Shown here piece after piece: positions 1 through 12,500 of a DNA stretch of 64,000 bases. Position 1 is the stretch's first letter. Each line of letters starts with the position of its first letter. The position numbers were made by a program, and so were the translations under genes. The notes beneath the pieces are model-generated. The model ran no database searches. It was not told the origin of the DNA and saw only the letters and a list, made by a program, of their open reading frames with translations. This stretch comes from Argopecten irradians (lineage: Eukaryota > Mollusca > Bivalvia > Pectinida > Pectinidae): positions 70,460,888-70,524,887 of the forward strand of contig NC_091135.1 in the NCBI RefSeq assembly GCF_041381155.1, given 5' to 3'.

Positions 1-186
1 GTGTAGACGGGTGGTCCGTGTGTACCCGTGTAAAGGTTAGGTACAAATAAGAGAAAGATGACGGAGAAGAGCAGTGATAGGTATGTGGACGGGTAGTCCG
101 TCTAGCGAGTGGTTATGTGAGAAAGATGATGGAGAAGAGTGATAATGAGTGATCCGTCTGTACCTGTAGAGGTGTAATCTGTGAGT
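1..186. repeat. Degenerate minisatellite edge
   Basis: Diverged copies of the motifs seen in the following arrays (gtgataggtatgtgg, ggtccgtctgt, agagaaagatgatgg). They look like the decayed edge of the 75-bp family, before the homogeneous 43-bp block. No coding evidence. This probably belongs to a transglutaminase intron, because the gene is entered in mid-frame at 3339. Confidence 0.6.
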
Positions 187-968
187 GATGTGAGGGGAAG
201 GGTGGGGATGGTGGTGTGGGAGGTTGATCCATGTGTACCTGTGTATGGGGGTGGTGGTGTGGGAGGTTGATCCATGTGTACCTGTGTATGGGGGTGGTGG
301 TGAGGGAGGTTGATCCATGTGTACCTGTGTATGGGGGTGGTGGTGTGGGAGGTTGATCCATGTGTACCTGTGTATGGGGGTAGTGGTGTTGGAGGTTGAT
401 CCATGTGTACCTGTGTATGGGGTGGTGGTGTGGGAGGTTGATCCATGTGTACCTGTGTATGGGGGTGGCGGTGTGGGAGGTTGATCCATGTGTACCTGTG
501 TATGGGGGTGGTGGTGTGGGAGGTTGATCCATGTGTACCTGTGTATGGGGGTGGTGGTGTGGGAGGTTGATCCATTTGTACCTGTGTATGGGGGGTGGTG
601 GTGTGGGAGGTTGATCCATGTGTACCATGTGTATGGGGGTGGCGGTGTGGGAGGTTGATCCATGTGTACCTGTGTATGGGGTTGGTGGTGTGGGAGGTTA
701 ATCCATGTGTACCTGTGTATGGGGGTGGTGGTGTGGGAGGTTGATCCATGTGTACCTGTGTATGGGGGTGGTGGTGTGGGAGGTTGATCCATGTGTACCT
801 GTGTATGGGGGTGGTGGTGTGGGAGGTTGATCCATGTGTACCTGTGTATGGGGGTGGTGGTGTGGGAGGTTGATCCATGTGTACCTGTGTATGGGGGAGG
901 TGGTGAGGATAGTTGATCCATGTGTACCTGTGTATGGGGGTGGTGGTGTGGGAGGTTGATCCATGTGT
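187..968. repeat. 43-bp G-rich minisatellite
   Basis: About 18 tandem copies of a 43-bp unit with core GGTGGTGTGGGAGGTTGATC followed by CATGTGTACCTGTGTATGGG. Copies differ by single substitutions and by the length of the G run. The top strand carries several closely spaced G-runs per unit, so two-tier G-quadruplexes are possible. Long open frames on the opposite strand are only the repeat read in three frames. Confidence 0.9.
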
Positions 969-3085
969 ACCTGTGTATGGGTAAAGTAAGAGTGATGCGA
1001 GTCTAAGCGCGGTGATAGGTATGTGGACAGGTGGTCCGTCTGTGCCCGTGGAAGGGTAATGTGAGAGTGATGTGAGGGGAAAAGCGATAAAAGGATTGTG
1101 GACGGATGGTCCATCTGTATTATGAGAGGGGAAAAGTGAGAGTGATGTGAGGGGATGAGCAGTGATAGGTATGTATACTGGTAGTCTGTCGGTACCTCTG
1201 TACGGTTAAAGTGAGAGTGATGTGAGGGGATGAGCAGTGATAGGTATGTATACTGGTAGTCTGTCGGTACCTCTTTACGGTTAAAGTAAGAGTGATGTGA
1301 GGGGAAATGCGGTAATAGGATTGTGGTTGGATGGTCCATATGTATCTTGAGAGGCGTAAAGTGAGAGTGATGTGAGGGGATGAGCGGTGATAAGTATGTA
1401 TACGGTTAAAGTAAGAGTGATGTGAGAGGAAAAGCGGTAATAGGATTGTGGTTGGATGGTCCATATGTATCTTGAGAGGCGTAAAGTGAGAGTGATGTGA
1501 GGGGATGAGCGGTGATAGGTATGTGGGCGGTTGTTCCGTCTGTACCCGTGGAAGGGTAATGTGAGAGTGATGTGAGGGGATGAGTGGTGATAGGTATGTG
1601 GGCGGTTGTTCCGTCTGTACCCGTGGAAGGGTAAAGTGAGAGTGATGTGAGGGAATGAGTGGTGATAGGTATGTATACTGGTAGTCTGTCGGTACCTCTG
1701 TACGGTTAAAGTGAGAGTGATGTGAGGGGATGAGCGGTGATAGGTATGTATACTGGTAGTCTGTCGGTACCTCTGTACGGTTAAAGTGAGAGTGATGTGA
1801 GGGGATGAGCGGTGATAGGTATGTGGGCGGTTGTTCCGTCTGTACCCGTGGAAGGGTAAAGTGAGAGTGATGTGAGGGGATTAGCGGTGATAGGTATGTG
1901 GGCGGTTGTTCCGTCTGTGCCCGTGGAAGGCTAAAGTGAGAGTGATGTGAGGGGATGAGCGGTGATAGGTATGTGGGCGGTTGTTCCGTCTGTACCCGTG
2001 GAAGGGTAAAGTGAGAGTGATGTGAGGGGATGAGCGGTGATAGGTATGTGGGCGGTTGTTCCGTCTGTACCCGTGGAAGGGTAAAGTGAGAGTGATGTGA
2101 GGGGATGAGCGGTGATAGGTATGTGGGCGGTTGTTCCGTCTGTACCCGTGGAAGGGTAAAGTGAGAGTGATGTGAGGGGATGAGCGGTGATAGGTATGTG
2201 GGCGGTTGTTCCGTCTGTACCCGTGGAAGGGTAAAGTGAGAGTGATGTGAGGGGATGAGCGGTGATAGGTATGTGGGCGGTTGTTCCGTCTGTACCCGTG
2301 GAAGGGTAAAGTGAGAGTGATGTGAGGGGATGAGCGGTGATAGGTATGTGGGCGGTTGTTCCGTCTGTACCCGTGGAAGGGTAAAGTGAGAGTGATGTAA
2401 GGGGATGAGCGGTGATAGGTATGTGGGCGGTTGTTCCGTCTGTACCCGTGGAAGGGTAAAGTGAGAGTGATGTGAGGGGATGAGCGGTGATGTGGGCGGT
2501 TGTTCCGTCTGTACCCGTGGAAGGGTAAAGTAAGAGTGATGTGAGAGGAAAAGCGGTAATAGGATTGTGGTTGGATGGTCCATATGTATCTTGAGAGGCG
2601 TAAAGTGATGTGAGGGGATGAGCGGTGATGTGGGCGGTTGTTCCGTCTGTACCCGTGGAAGGGTAAAGTAAGAGTGATGTGAGAGGAAAAGCGGTAATAG
2701 GATTGTGGTTGGATGGTCCATATGTACCCGTGGAAGGGTAAAGTGAGAGTGATGTGAGGGGATGAGCGGTGATGTGGGCGGTTGTTCCGTCTGTACCCGT
2801 GGAAGGGTAAAGTAAGAGTGATGTGAGAGGAAAAGCGGTAATAGGATTGTGGTTGGATGGTCCATATGTATCTTGAGAGGCGTAAAGTGATGTGAGGGGA
2901 TGAGCGGTGATGTGGGCGGTTGTTCCGTCTGTACCCGTGGAAGGGTAATGTGAGAGTGATGTGAGGGGATGAGTGGTGATAGGTATGTGGGCGGTTGTTC
3001 CGTCTGTACCCGTGCAGGGCTAACATGAGAATGATGTTAGGGGAAGAATGATGATAAGGGTTTTTGACGGGCGGCCCTTGTGGCA
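969..3085. repeat. 75-bp minisatellite with mosaic variants
   Basis: Roughly 27 units of about 75 bp, built from AGAGTGATGTGAGGGGATGA, GCGGTGATAGGTATGTGGGC and GGTTGTTCCGTCTGTACCCG blocks. Units at 1801-2460 are nearly identical. Flanking units swap in alternative modules (TATACTGGTAGTCTGTCGG, or GGATTGTGGTTGGATGGTCC), giving a mosaic array. It ends near 3085, about 250 bp before the first recognisable transglutaminase exon. Confidence 0.88.
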
Positions 3086-3338
3086 CTTGCACATACATAT
3101 ATTATAAACCAGGCGAATGGCGCGACGATAGTTTGACTCCTCTGACACAACACCTGGCTACAAAACTATCCGGTATATTTAATACGGTTCCAAATTGCTG
3201 GACCTTTTATGCATGTGGATAGGACACCGGACTTTACTAGGTCATATAGCCCTTATATTTCTGACAACCTTATCGTAATCTTAAAGGCAGCCATCCATTA
3301 CTTTAACAAATGGGTACCTTATTTATTCTACTTTGTAG

Positions 3339-3501
3339 GTAGGTACGCCTGTGGACCGTGTCCACTCGCCGCTGTTAAGGAAGGAGACTGCGTGATGAAA
3401 TATGATTCGAAATTCGTGTTTGCGGAGGTGAATGCTGATACAATACATTGGCTGATAACATCCGATAAAAAGTGGAAAAAGTTATTTACTGCAAAACACA
3501 A
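3339..3501 (+). CDS. Transglutaminase exon A (end of catalytic core)
   Basis: The acceptor is ctttgtag (3331-3338) and the donor is gtaacg at 3502. The exon encodes RYACGPCPLAAVKEGD, then FVFAEVNADTIHWL, a hallmark of the core domain just after the catalytic Asp; in vertebrate enzymes this segment contributes to calcium binding. It starts with two bases of a split Gly codon and ends in phase 2. An open frame extends upstream of the acceptor but resembles no protein, so it is taken as intron. Confidence 0.92.
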
Positions 3502-6500
3502 GTAACGTTTGATTTGTTTCTTCATATAGTTTACAAACGTAAAATAAATAAATTTACTGTCCGTCTATTTGTCAATCTGGCAGGATGTAGTCATCCTTTA
3601 GTTCACAGAAAGATTCACACAAAAACTTATTGTCAAATTCTTTCTCAGGCTTATATGAGTTCCTATAATTATGTATCTCCACTTGAGACCAACTTGAAAA
3701 CTTAAAATCTTCCTCTTAGGTAATACTTAGTAGATACTGATCAAAAACAATATTTCAATAATGTACCTGATAAAACATATTGGTGTATTACTTTGAAATA
3801 ACATGTCTTATAATTCTTTTAATATATTACAGAGTAGGAAAATGCATAAGCACCAAGAACCCAGATGACCCGAACACGCTTGAACGAATAGACATCACAT
3901 CCTGTTACAAACATCCCGAAGGTACTATATCCATGAGCATACTTATAATCACATATTATAAGACTGTTAACCGAAGGTCACACAATGGAGTAAAGCCCGA
4001 GGCTTGCCCAGATCTTTACACTATTTTGTGATCACGAGGGTAGCATATCCCTATCCTTCATATACACATTATGAAAGAGTATTTTTCACATGGATGTCAA
4101 TGCAATACAGCTCTGTGATGTCAAGGCGTCAACAAAATTACTATTTTTTATGTAATAATTTACATTTTTGGTAAGGAAATTAGGCTTGCTTTGCTATAAA
4201 AGACACAAACAACGGGATCTGCGTTAAAATATCATAGTTTTGAAAAAACCGGTGAGGTATGAGAGAAAAATACTCTTTCATATGTAGATATGACGGATAG
4301 GGATATACTGCCCTCGGGATCACAACATTTTGTGATCCACGTTTAGGTTATCCGTATCCTTCATATCAACATGTGAAAGAGTCTTAAAGAGGCTTAATAT
4401 TAACACTTCATACCGTAAAACCTCTCATTACAGTCTATCCTATATCTGACTGATACAGTCGTGTAATTATATCATGCAAAAAAGGGACACTCAAGATAGG
4501 ACATCTCAGGAGTTGTAAGGATACATGTGGCTTCCCGGTTTTGTTTGTGTTATACAAATGTTTCCACATTACAAAAAAATAAATAATTCGTAAATACTTT
4601 GTAGGATCACAGCGTGAGCGTGATGCAGTACACAAGGCGATCTCGTCATCCACAGCCGACAGGGATGTTGAAGAAGAAATACATGTAGGGCTTCTGAAGA
4701 AAATCATATAGATATACCTAGAAAATGAAGAAAAGATCCTTACGAACGAAATTCAGATTCTTTCGCCTCACGCTTGATAACATCAGCAAATTATTTGATA
4801 ATTGGGAAAAATAAAAAAAAATCCTTTAAAACATTCGTGTATATGCTCTACTTACAGGTAAAGCGATCGGATGGTCGATACATATTTGTTGCCTTTGCAC
4901 AATCATTCTAGTTCACATCTCCGTACCAGGTTTATCAATATAAAACCTAGATCAGTTTCTTCAAAAAGCATAAATTAAACCATAAATTACATTACTTTCA
5001 TAATGTAATGTGTAGTAACTGTTCTAGTTGTTTTTGTATGACATCAGGTCCCCGGGCTCATAATGTTTATATATGCAATTTGAATGTAATTAATTATCCA
5101 TGTTCCAGGACGTTGATATCGACATCAAGGATATCGATGACGTCTATATGGGGTCAAATGTCGAGATCAGAATAAAGGTGAAGAACGTTTGCGAGGAGAC
5201 CCGAAATATAAAAGACATGGAGGCTGACGTATTTAGCATGCGATACAACGGCCGCTGTGACACGTCTCCAAAGGGATTCATTAAGCGGGAAGAATTCTCC
5301 CCTTTTGAACTGGGACCTGGCGAAGGTAGGCAAAATATATTAAACTTTCAGCATCCCATACATGTCAAGGACATTTCAGGAGAATAATACACGAGATTTA
5401 TCTCATACCTGCTGGTCTCATGCAATACATTCTTGTCGCCTGATGAAAATTTAAACATTTGTTTAACAGAACTAGGTTGGTGTTACCACAGGGACCTGGC
5501 ACGATTTTTTAAAACTAACAGTATACATATATATATATTATAGTATCAAGGGTATGAACTCGGCGGTCGAGATAAACGGACCTAATTTTTTAAAACCGTG
5601 ATTTTTTTTTAATAAATGGATTCTATACAACATTGACGGGAAGACAAGATGGCGGCGACCAGTGTGGACGTGAGTAGTTCGTTCGGAGAACAAATAACGC
5701 TAAACTCATTTATGTGTCCCCAAGATACATGTATAGATCACGTCATTGATTGGTGTTAGATCATCGAAAGTGCTTAGATGGTTGGAATCGAACTAAATTA
5801 TGTATTTGCTGTGATTTTCCAGTTTTTGATGTCCGTAACTGTATTCTATATTGTATATATATACACACTACATGTAACTCAGGTGTAAGAACCGAATACG
5901 GCAGACGATTCGTCACGCTCCAGCGCCCATTATCACGTGCTTTGAATCTGGCGCTATGGATAAGGGCAATGTGAACACTCGAGCGGGCATTGACTCTAAC
6001 CCTTCAGATATTAATACATCGTCAGTGTTAGTGGCAACACGTACCGTACTGTATAGTGACGTCATGAGCAAGGAATCGTCTGTAGTTAGTAATGAGGACA
6101 TTATCAGTATGATGACTCGCATGGACAATAGGCTGAAACACATAGAGATACAAGTTAATAAAATTGACCAAGTGCATCAAGCTCTCTCTAATTTGTCTTC
6201 GCGCGTTCAGGATATTGAGAATAAATTCGAAGCATTGACTCGTCAGACACGTAAATTAGAACACAGTACTGATGTGATCGGTCAGTTATCTGATACGACG
6301 AAGGCGACAACCGATAAACATGAAGGGGATATTAATACCTTAAAGAACAGATTGAGAGGTCGAGCTCTGATGCTTTACTTTCGGAGGTGAGAAAAGCTAG
6401 TGATGAAAGGGATGAATTGAAATCCATGGTAACAGACCTCCAATGTCGCTCCATGAAGGCCAACCTTGTGTTTACTGGATTGGCGAGAACGTCGGAGAAG

Positions 6501-9500
6501 ACACCCAGGCCTTGGTACGATCTTTCCTGTATAATGAACTAGACATTCAGGAGGTTGTTGAGTTTGGTAATGTCCACCGTTTTGGCAAGAGGAATAGAAA
6601 CAGACCTCGTCCTATCGTGGCTAGGTTTCTGTACCAGAACCAACATAGTTTTGTATTGTCCCGCACTTACATGTTGAAAGGAACGCGTTACGGTGTGAAC
6701 GAACAATTTCCTGCGGCAGTAGAGGAGGTCCGTAGGCAACTGTATCCAGTAGCTAAGCGTCTTCGACAGCTGAACCACAAGGTAAAGTTTGTAAGGGACA
6801 AGATGTTTGTAGATGGCGTTCTCTACACTGGCGAAGAGGCAACAGCTCCTACCAACTTACCTGCTTATGACAATCGACCAACGCATTATAGCGACAGGAA
6901 TAATGCTAAACGACGCCGGCAATCGTCAACGCCTAAATCCCCAAGTAATATGGATGATTCTGTCCCTATTGTAACATCTAACAAGTATGATGTTTTAGCA
7001 TCGCGGGATGTTACCCAGAATGATACATCATCCACCAGGACACTTCCGAACATTAAGGATGTAAAGACCGGTCATAGTGGGCAGGGCAATGGTGACTCAA
7101 CACGTGATACACCATCGCGGGGGACAGGGGCGCCAGAGTCCCAGACGTCGGAAGAGACGTCCGTAAAATCGGTTGAGTAGCAGTCGTCGGAGGTCATTTC
7201 CAATTTACGAATTTGCAGTTGGAATGTACAGAGGGGCTTGAAAAACAAGATTATGAACGATGACTTTTGTACTATATTTAATGATGCTGACATTGTGGGT
7301 CTTTCCGAATGCTGGTTAGACGACCAGGACGACTTTACTGTAAAAGGTTTTGAGTGTTTTAAACCAGTTGTGAGATCTAAATGCAAAGGAGGTGGTCTTG
7401 TATGTCTATTTAAGCCTTGGTTACGTGATTATATTTCTCTTGAATCAGTACAGTTAGACAGTATACTTTGGATTAGAGTTGACGGTAGAATATTCCGTGA
7501 CCAGAAATGTGTTTACATAGCATTAGCATATATTCCACCAGGCGGTTCGGTGTTTCATCGTACTTATGACGAAGACTTATTTTCGTTGCTAGAGAACGAT
7601 ATCGGTCACTACAGTACCTTAGGTAGGGTATTAGTAATTGGCGATCTTAACAGTAGGACTGGTAGGGAGTGTGACTATATACCTATAGACGCGTTACATA
7701 ATAGTATCCAACGGCATCTAGATGAATTTATTGATCAACCTCAGGAAGCACATGACGTCATGCGTAACTCAGAGGACTTGCAGGTTACTACATTTGGTCG
7801 TAATCTTCTACAGTTATGTAAGTCATCTGGTCTGAAAATTCTTAATGGGCGGACAACAGGAGACCTAGATATTAACCTTTTGTAATTCTAATGGTACTAG
7901 TGTTATAGACTATGCATTAACAGATCAAACGTCAAGGTCGTCTATAAAATGTTTCGAAGTAGGTGGTTTCAATGAATTTTCTGATCATGCGCCAATATAT
8001 CTAACAATGAACTGTCTACCGACAGATAACACACAGTGTAATTGTTGTTCTGTTAATGATAAGTATGCTACAGTAACTAGAGTAGCGTGGTCTGATGAAG
8101 CTAGTGTGAAAGTAACGAGTAACATATCTAAAGTTAGATCCTTGATTGAGAGTTCTGTTGATTCGCTTTCTGATTCCAAAGAAAGTATTGATACATGTTT
8201 AAACAAATTTGTAGAATGTATTCGTTTTTTGTTTGATGAATTCTGTCTTTCAAGTAGAAAGGTATTGAATTGTTCATGTTCTTGTCATATAGTTACCTTT
8301 GTAAACAGAGTACCGGACAAGCCTTGGTTCGATAACAATTGTAGATCATTGTACAAAAAATATAAACGCGCGTTATCAGTGTTTAATGGTGAACGGTCAT
8401 TTGATAACAGATTATGTCTTATGCAAGCTAAAAATCAGTATAAAACTTGTGAAAGAAAACTGAAGGGACAGTATCTAAGTATGGAAAGTAACATGCTAGA
8501 TTTGTTAAAACGAAACAGCCCTAAAGATTTTTTTCGAAATTTTTCAAATCGTAAAATTACCAAGACTGGTGATGTATCATTAACTGATTTTTTTCAATTA
8601 TTTCAAAGATCTGGCAGGTGAAGCGAATGACATCGATATTATGAAGGACGAAAACACAGAGTGTATATATCCGGAATTAGATGTAGATTTTGGTGCTAAT
8701 GCACTTTTAGATGTAATTAAAGGTCTTCCCAGGGGCAAGTCTGCTAGTGTTGATATGCTGCTTAACGAATACTTTATTGAATATAAGGAAATATTTTCAA
8801 TGGTGTTGTTAAGGTTATTTAACAATATGTTACAAATAGGTTATTTCCCCGAGTCATGGGCTCAGGGCGTTATCATTCCCATGCACAAGGAGGGTGATAG
8901 AAATAATGTGAATAATTATAGGGGGATTACATTGATAAGCCATTTATCAAAACTGTTTACATCGTTGTTAAATAAACGGCTGTTAAAATGGAGTATACGT
9001 GAAAATATTATATCCGATGCTCAGTTCGGTTTTAAGCCAGGTTTTGGTACCAGGGGCGCTATTTTCACGTTACACAGTTTAATTATTAATTCTATAGAAC
9101 AAAATAAGAAACTTTACTGTGCTTTTATTGATTATAGTAAGGCTTTTGATAGTGTAACGCACCACAATTCATGGTATAAACTTTGGAGTAGTGGTGTCAG
9201 AGGTAGACTGCTTAATGTAATTAAATCAATTTATGATAATGTTCGCTCATGTGTGAAATTGGATGGTAAATTATCTGCCATGTTCGATTTACATGTCGGT
9301 TTAGGGGAATCGTTATCTCCGATACTTTTTTCGTTATTTGATAATTATATGGAAAGTGATTTTTTAAATTCCAATTGTCAAAGTTATTCATTACAGTTGA
9401 TTAACCTCTTTATGATCATGTATGCAGACGACACATTTTTATTCTCGGAAGATGCTACCGATCTCCAATATATGCTTGACTGTTTACAGACATACACAGA

Positions 9501-12500
9501 GAAATGGAATTTAAATGTTAATACGGATAAAACAAAAATTGTTGTATTTAGGAAAAGGAAAAGAATGTCGCTTTCTGAAAATTCGACGTTTAAAGGTAAA
9601 CCTATCGAAATTGTTGATAAGTTTTGTTATCTTGGCCCGATTTTTAACTATAATGGGAAATTTACTGTGACACAAGATATATTGGCATCACAAGGAAGGA
9701 AAGCATATTATAACTTGAAAAGGAAAATGAAAGATTTCGCCCTTAATACTGAGACTAAAATTTCATTATTTGATACATATGTTGCATGTATATTGAATTA
9801 CGGAAGTGAAGTTTGGGGACATAATGTAGCGCCGCAAATTGAAAAAAGCCATCTTCTTTTTCTTAAAGATCTTTTAAACATTAAGCGAACGGTCAATACT
9901 TCCATGGTGTACTTTGAAACTGGGAGATATTCTTTGTATGTGCAACGTAAAATATCCATAATGAGATATTGGTTGAAAATTCTAAATACTAGTAACTGTA
10001 TTTTAAAATCATGTTACGATGCATTAGTTGAGTTGAATGTAAGAAAACCTAATTGCAAAGTTAATTGGGTTCATCATGTTAAACATGAACTTTGTAATTT
10101 GGGTTTTAGTTATGTTTGGACTAGGCAATATGTACTAAATGAAAATAATTTTTTGCTATTGTATGCTCAACGTGTCCATGATGTATTCATTCAAGAATTA
10201 CGCAGTGCCTTTGATGTTTCTTCCAAATGTTTTTTATATAAGCATATCGCCGATACCTTTTGTATTCAGTATTATTTAACTAAACCAATTAACCCTAGAT
10301 TTAAAAATTTATTGAGTAAATTCCGGATGCAAGGACACAGCCTTAATATAGAATCTGGGCGCTATAGTAACATTCCCAGGAGTCAGAGAGTATGTACAGT
10401 TTGTGATAAAAATGATGTTGAGGACAAGGTCCATTTTATTTTACTTTGTCCTGCATATTCTGATTTAAGAAGGACTTATATCAAGCAGTATTATTACCGA
10501 CATCCGAGTGTTTACAAGCTTATAGAATTGTTTTCATGTAAAAATGTGTAAAAATTTTAAATAAATTGAGCAAATATTTGTTTCATGCTTCGGAAATAAG
10601 GAAAAATCTCCTCTCTGTGTAACGTTATAACGAATGTTGAATTAACTGTACATTTATTTAACACCTAGCTATTTAATCATTGATGAATGATTATTTATTT
10701 ATTTATCTTTTGAAGTGTACTTTTATAACGTCACATATGTGGTGACGTCGCAAATACATTAATTATTTTTTTTATTGTTCCTCCTTTATTAAGATGTTTG
10801 TTACGAACTTACACGTCAAGGTATTCTTTATATATGTATGTGTATGGGATTGTCCTCCGCCATCTTGTATATTATATGTGAATTTTGATTTAAAATGATT
10901 ATGTATATTGTTGCCTATATGCTGTATCGCATTTGGTTATAATAAAATTTGAAACTTGAGAGCCGTGACGACATTTCGACCGGACAGGGAAATGTCTACC
11001 TAGCATATTTTTCGTAAATTTCCCGATTCATCAAGCCATAACTTCGTCAATACTTGGCCAATTTTGTTCATCAAGCACTCAATGGAAAGATAAATTATTT
11101 CTCTTTAAGGTAAGATATCCGTCAATGTTGTATAGAATCCATTCATTAAAATAATTACGGTTTTAAAAAAATAGGTCCGTTTTTCTCGACCGCCGAGTTC
11201 ATACCCTTGATACTATAATATATATATGCATACTGTTAGTTTTAAAAAGTCGTGCCAGGTCCCTGTGGGTGTTACTATATAAATACTACCTATTTAAATT
11301 AAAGTGTGACAGTGCCTAATGTCACCCCGAGAATATCGCTGTCACCGTGTTATGCAGGTTATGTTTATTTTATGTTACTAACAGTCTAGAAACAAAACTA
11401 TCTTCCAAGTATTTGCTATCCATTAAAACATTTTAATTGTTTTAACAAATGTCGGAAACCGTTGGCAATAAAATAACATATCAGCTTCCATACTGTATCG
11501 CTTAGGCTATCAACAATGTATTGTAAAAAATACTTACAATAAGCATTTAGTAAAAAAAGTTCCTGTTGTATTGTCTCATTTGTTAAATTATTAACGTTTT
11601 TGTATAAATCTCGATAAATATTTGTTTGCTCTCGTCGTCTGTTTACAAAATTGGCAACGTCACGAAGACGCTTGTAATCGCAAGTCTTCCGTTTACTAAT
11701 CAACGACGGGATAATAAAAACCAACATGTATCGTTTGGACGATAAACAAAAAGCTGCAAACGGAAAGCTCTCATTTGAGAGAAAAAAATAAACAGATTAA
11801 TTTGGCAAAAATAATAATGAATAGCTTTAATGATATGTCTCTTATTGTTGTTTTGCTAACTGCAAAACCCTTGGCAAGCCTCGAGCCAGGAGAAAGCACA
11901 TTTCTATCTTGAGGCCTATTGTATTTATACTTGATTATGTAGATACGTGGTACAAGTCTGTAACACATTTTCCAGCGAATTGTTTTCATTTCGGCGTGAG
12001 AGAGTGTTTACCTTCAATATATCCAGTCATTAAAATTACCTGTTCAAATCAGGAAGGTTATGTAAATTGACTCGAGTACTGTATTTCTGTAAAACTAAGG
12101 TTACGTTGGTGTATGCAAATATGTCCACTGTTGCTGTTGTAGAAAAAATCATCAAGATGCTCATTAAATATGAGGATTATGACGACAAACTGGTAGAACA
12201 AGGCGGAATGGAAGTGAAGGCTTTAGCTTTGATTAAGGAGACTGGGAATGCCATTGTGGAAAAAGAGGACTTCCGAGTGAGGAGGCCAGATGTTGACGTT
12301 GTGGTAAAGAAATTCGTTCTGTTAAAATGAAACAACGATTCTCAAATTAATGAATATGATATCTGTCTTAAATGTTGTTAGCTGAGGGTTATTTGATCTG
12401 GACTGGTACATATTAGGGTGTTATTTGACCTGGACTGGTACATATTAGAGGGTTATTTGATCTGGACTGGTACATATTAGGGTGTTATTTGACCTGGACT

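Larger units (their letters stand above)
5641..10965 (+). mobile_element. Non-LTR retrotransposon (LINE), near full length, degraded
   Basis: Starts at a gaagacaagatggcggcgacc leader, resembling the KOZAK-like 5' ends of several LINEs. It carries ORF1 (coiled coil plus RRM-like RNA-binding region) and ORF2 (AP endonuclease plus reverse transcriptase plus C-terminal zinc knuckle). It ends with an AT-rich 3' region and aataaaatttgaaacttgag without a long poly(A). At least four frameshifts break the two reading frames, so this copy cannot be autonomous. No convincing target-site duplication is visible inside the surrounding inverted repeats. L1-like by ORF1 type; the exact clade is undecided. 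Confidence 0.88.
5479..11275. mobile_element. TIR-bounded composite element (hAT-like ends, 8-bp TSD) enclosing a LINE
   Basis: The element is 5487-11267. It begins cacagggacctggcacg and ends with the reverse complement. It is flanked by a perfect 8-bp direct repeat, ggtgttac (5479-5486 and 11268-11275). Its terminal inverted repeats are about 154 bp (5487-5640 and 11114-11267) and by eye about 95% identical. An 8-bp duplication with short CA-rich ends is typical of hAT-like DNA transposons (known). No transposase is seen, so the host element looks like a long-TIR MITE. Nearly all the interior is a LINE, leaving only about 150 bp (10966-11113) of other internal sequence. Confidence 0.85.

Noticed and set aside
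37..3098. Long minus-strand ORFs rich in His, Pro, Thr and Ser
   Set aside because: They are minisatellite units read in several frames at once; equivalent open frames exist in all phases and no domain or start context supports coding.
3209..3338. In-frame upstream extension of transglutaminase exon A
   Set aside because: The sequence before the ctttgtag acceptor has no resemblance to transglutaminase, and the acceptor fits the family boundary.
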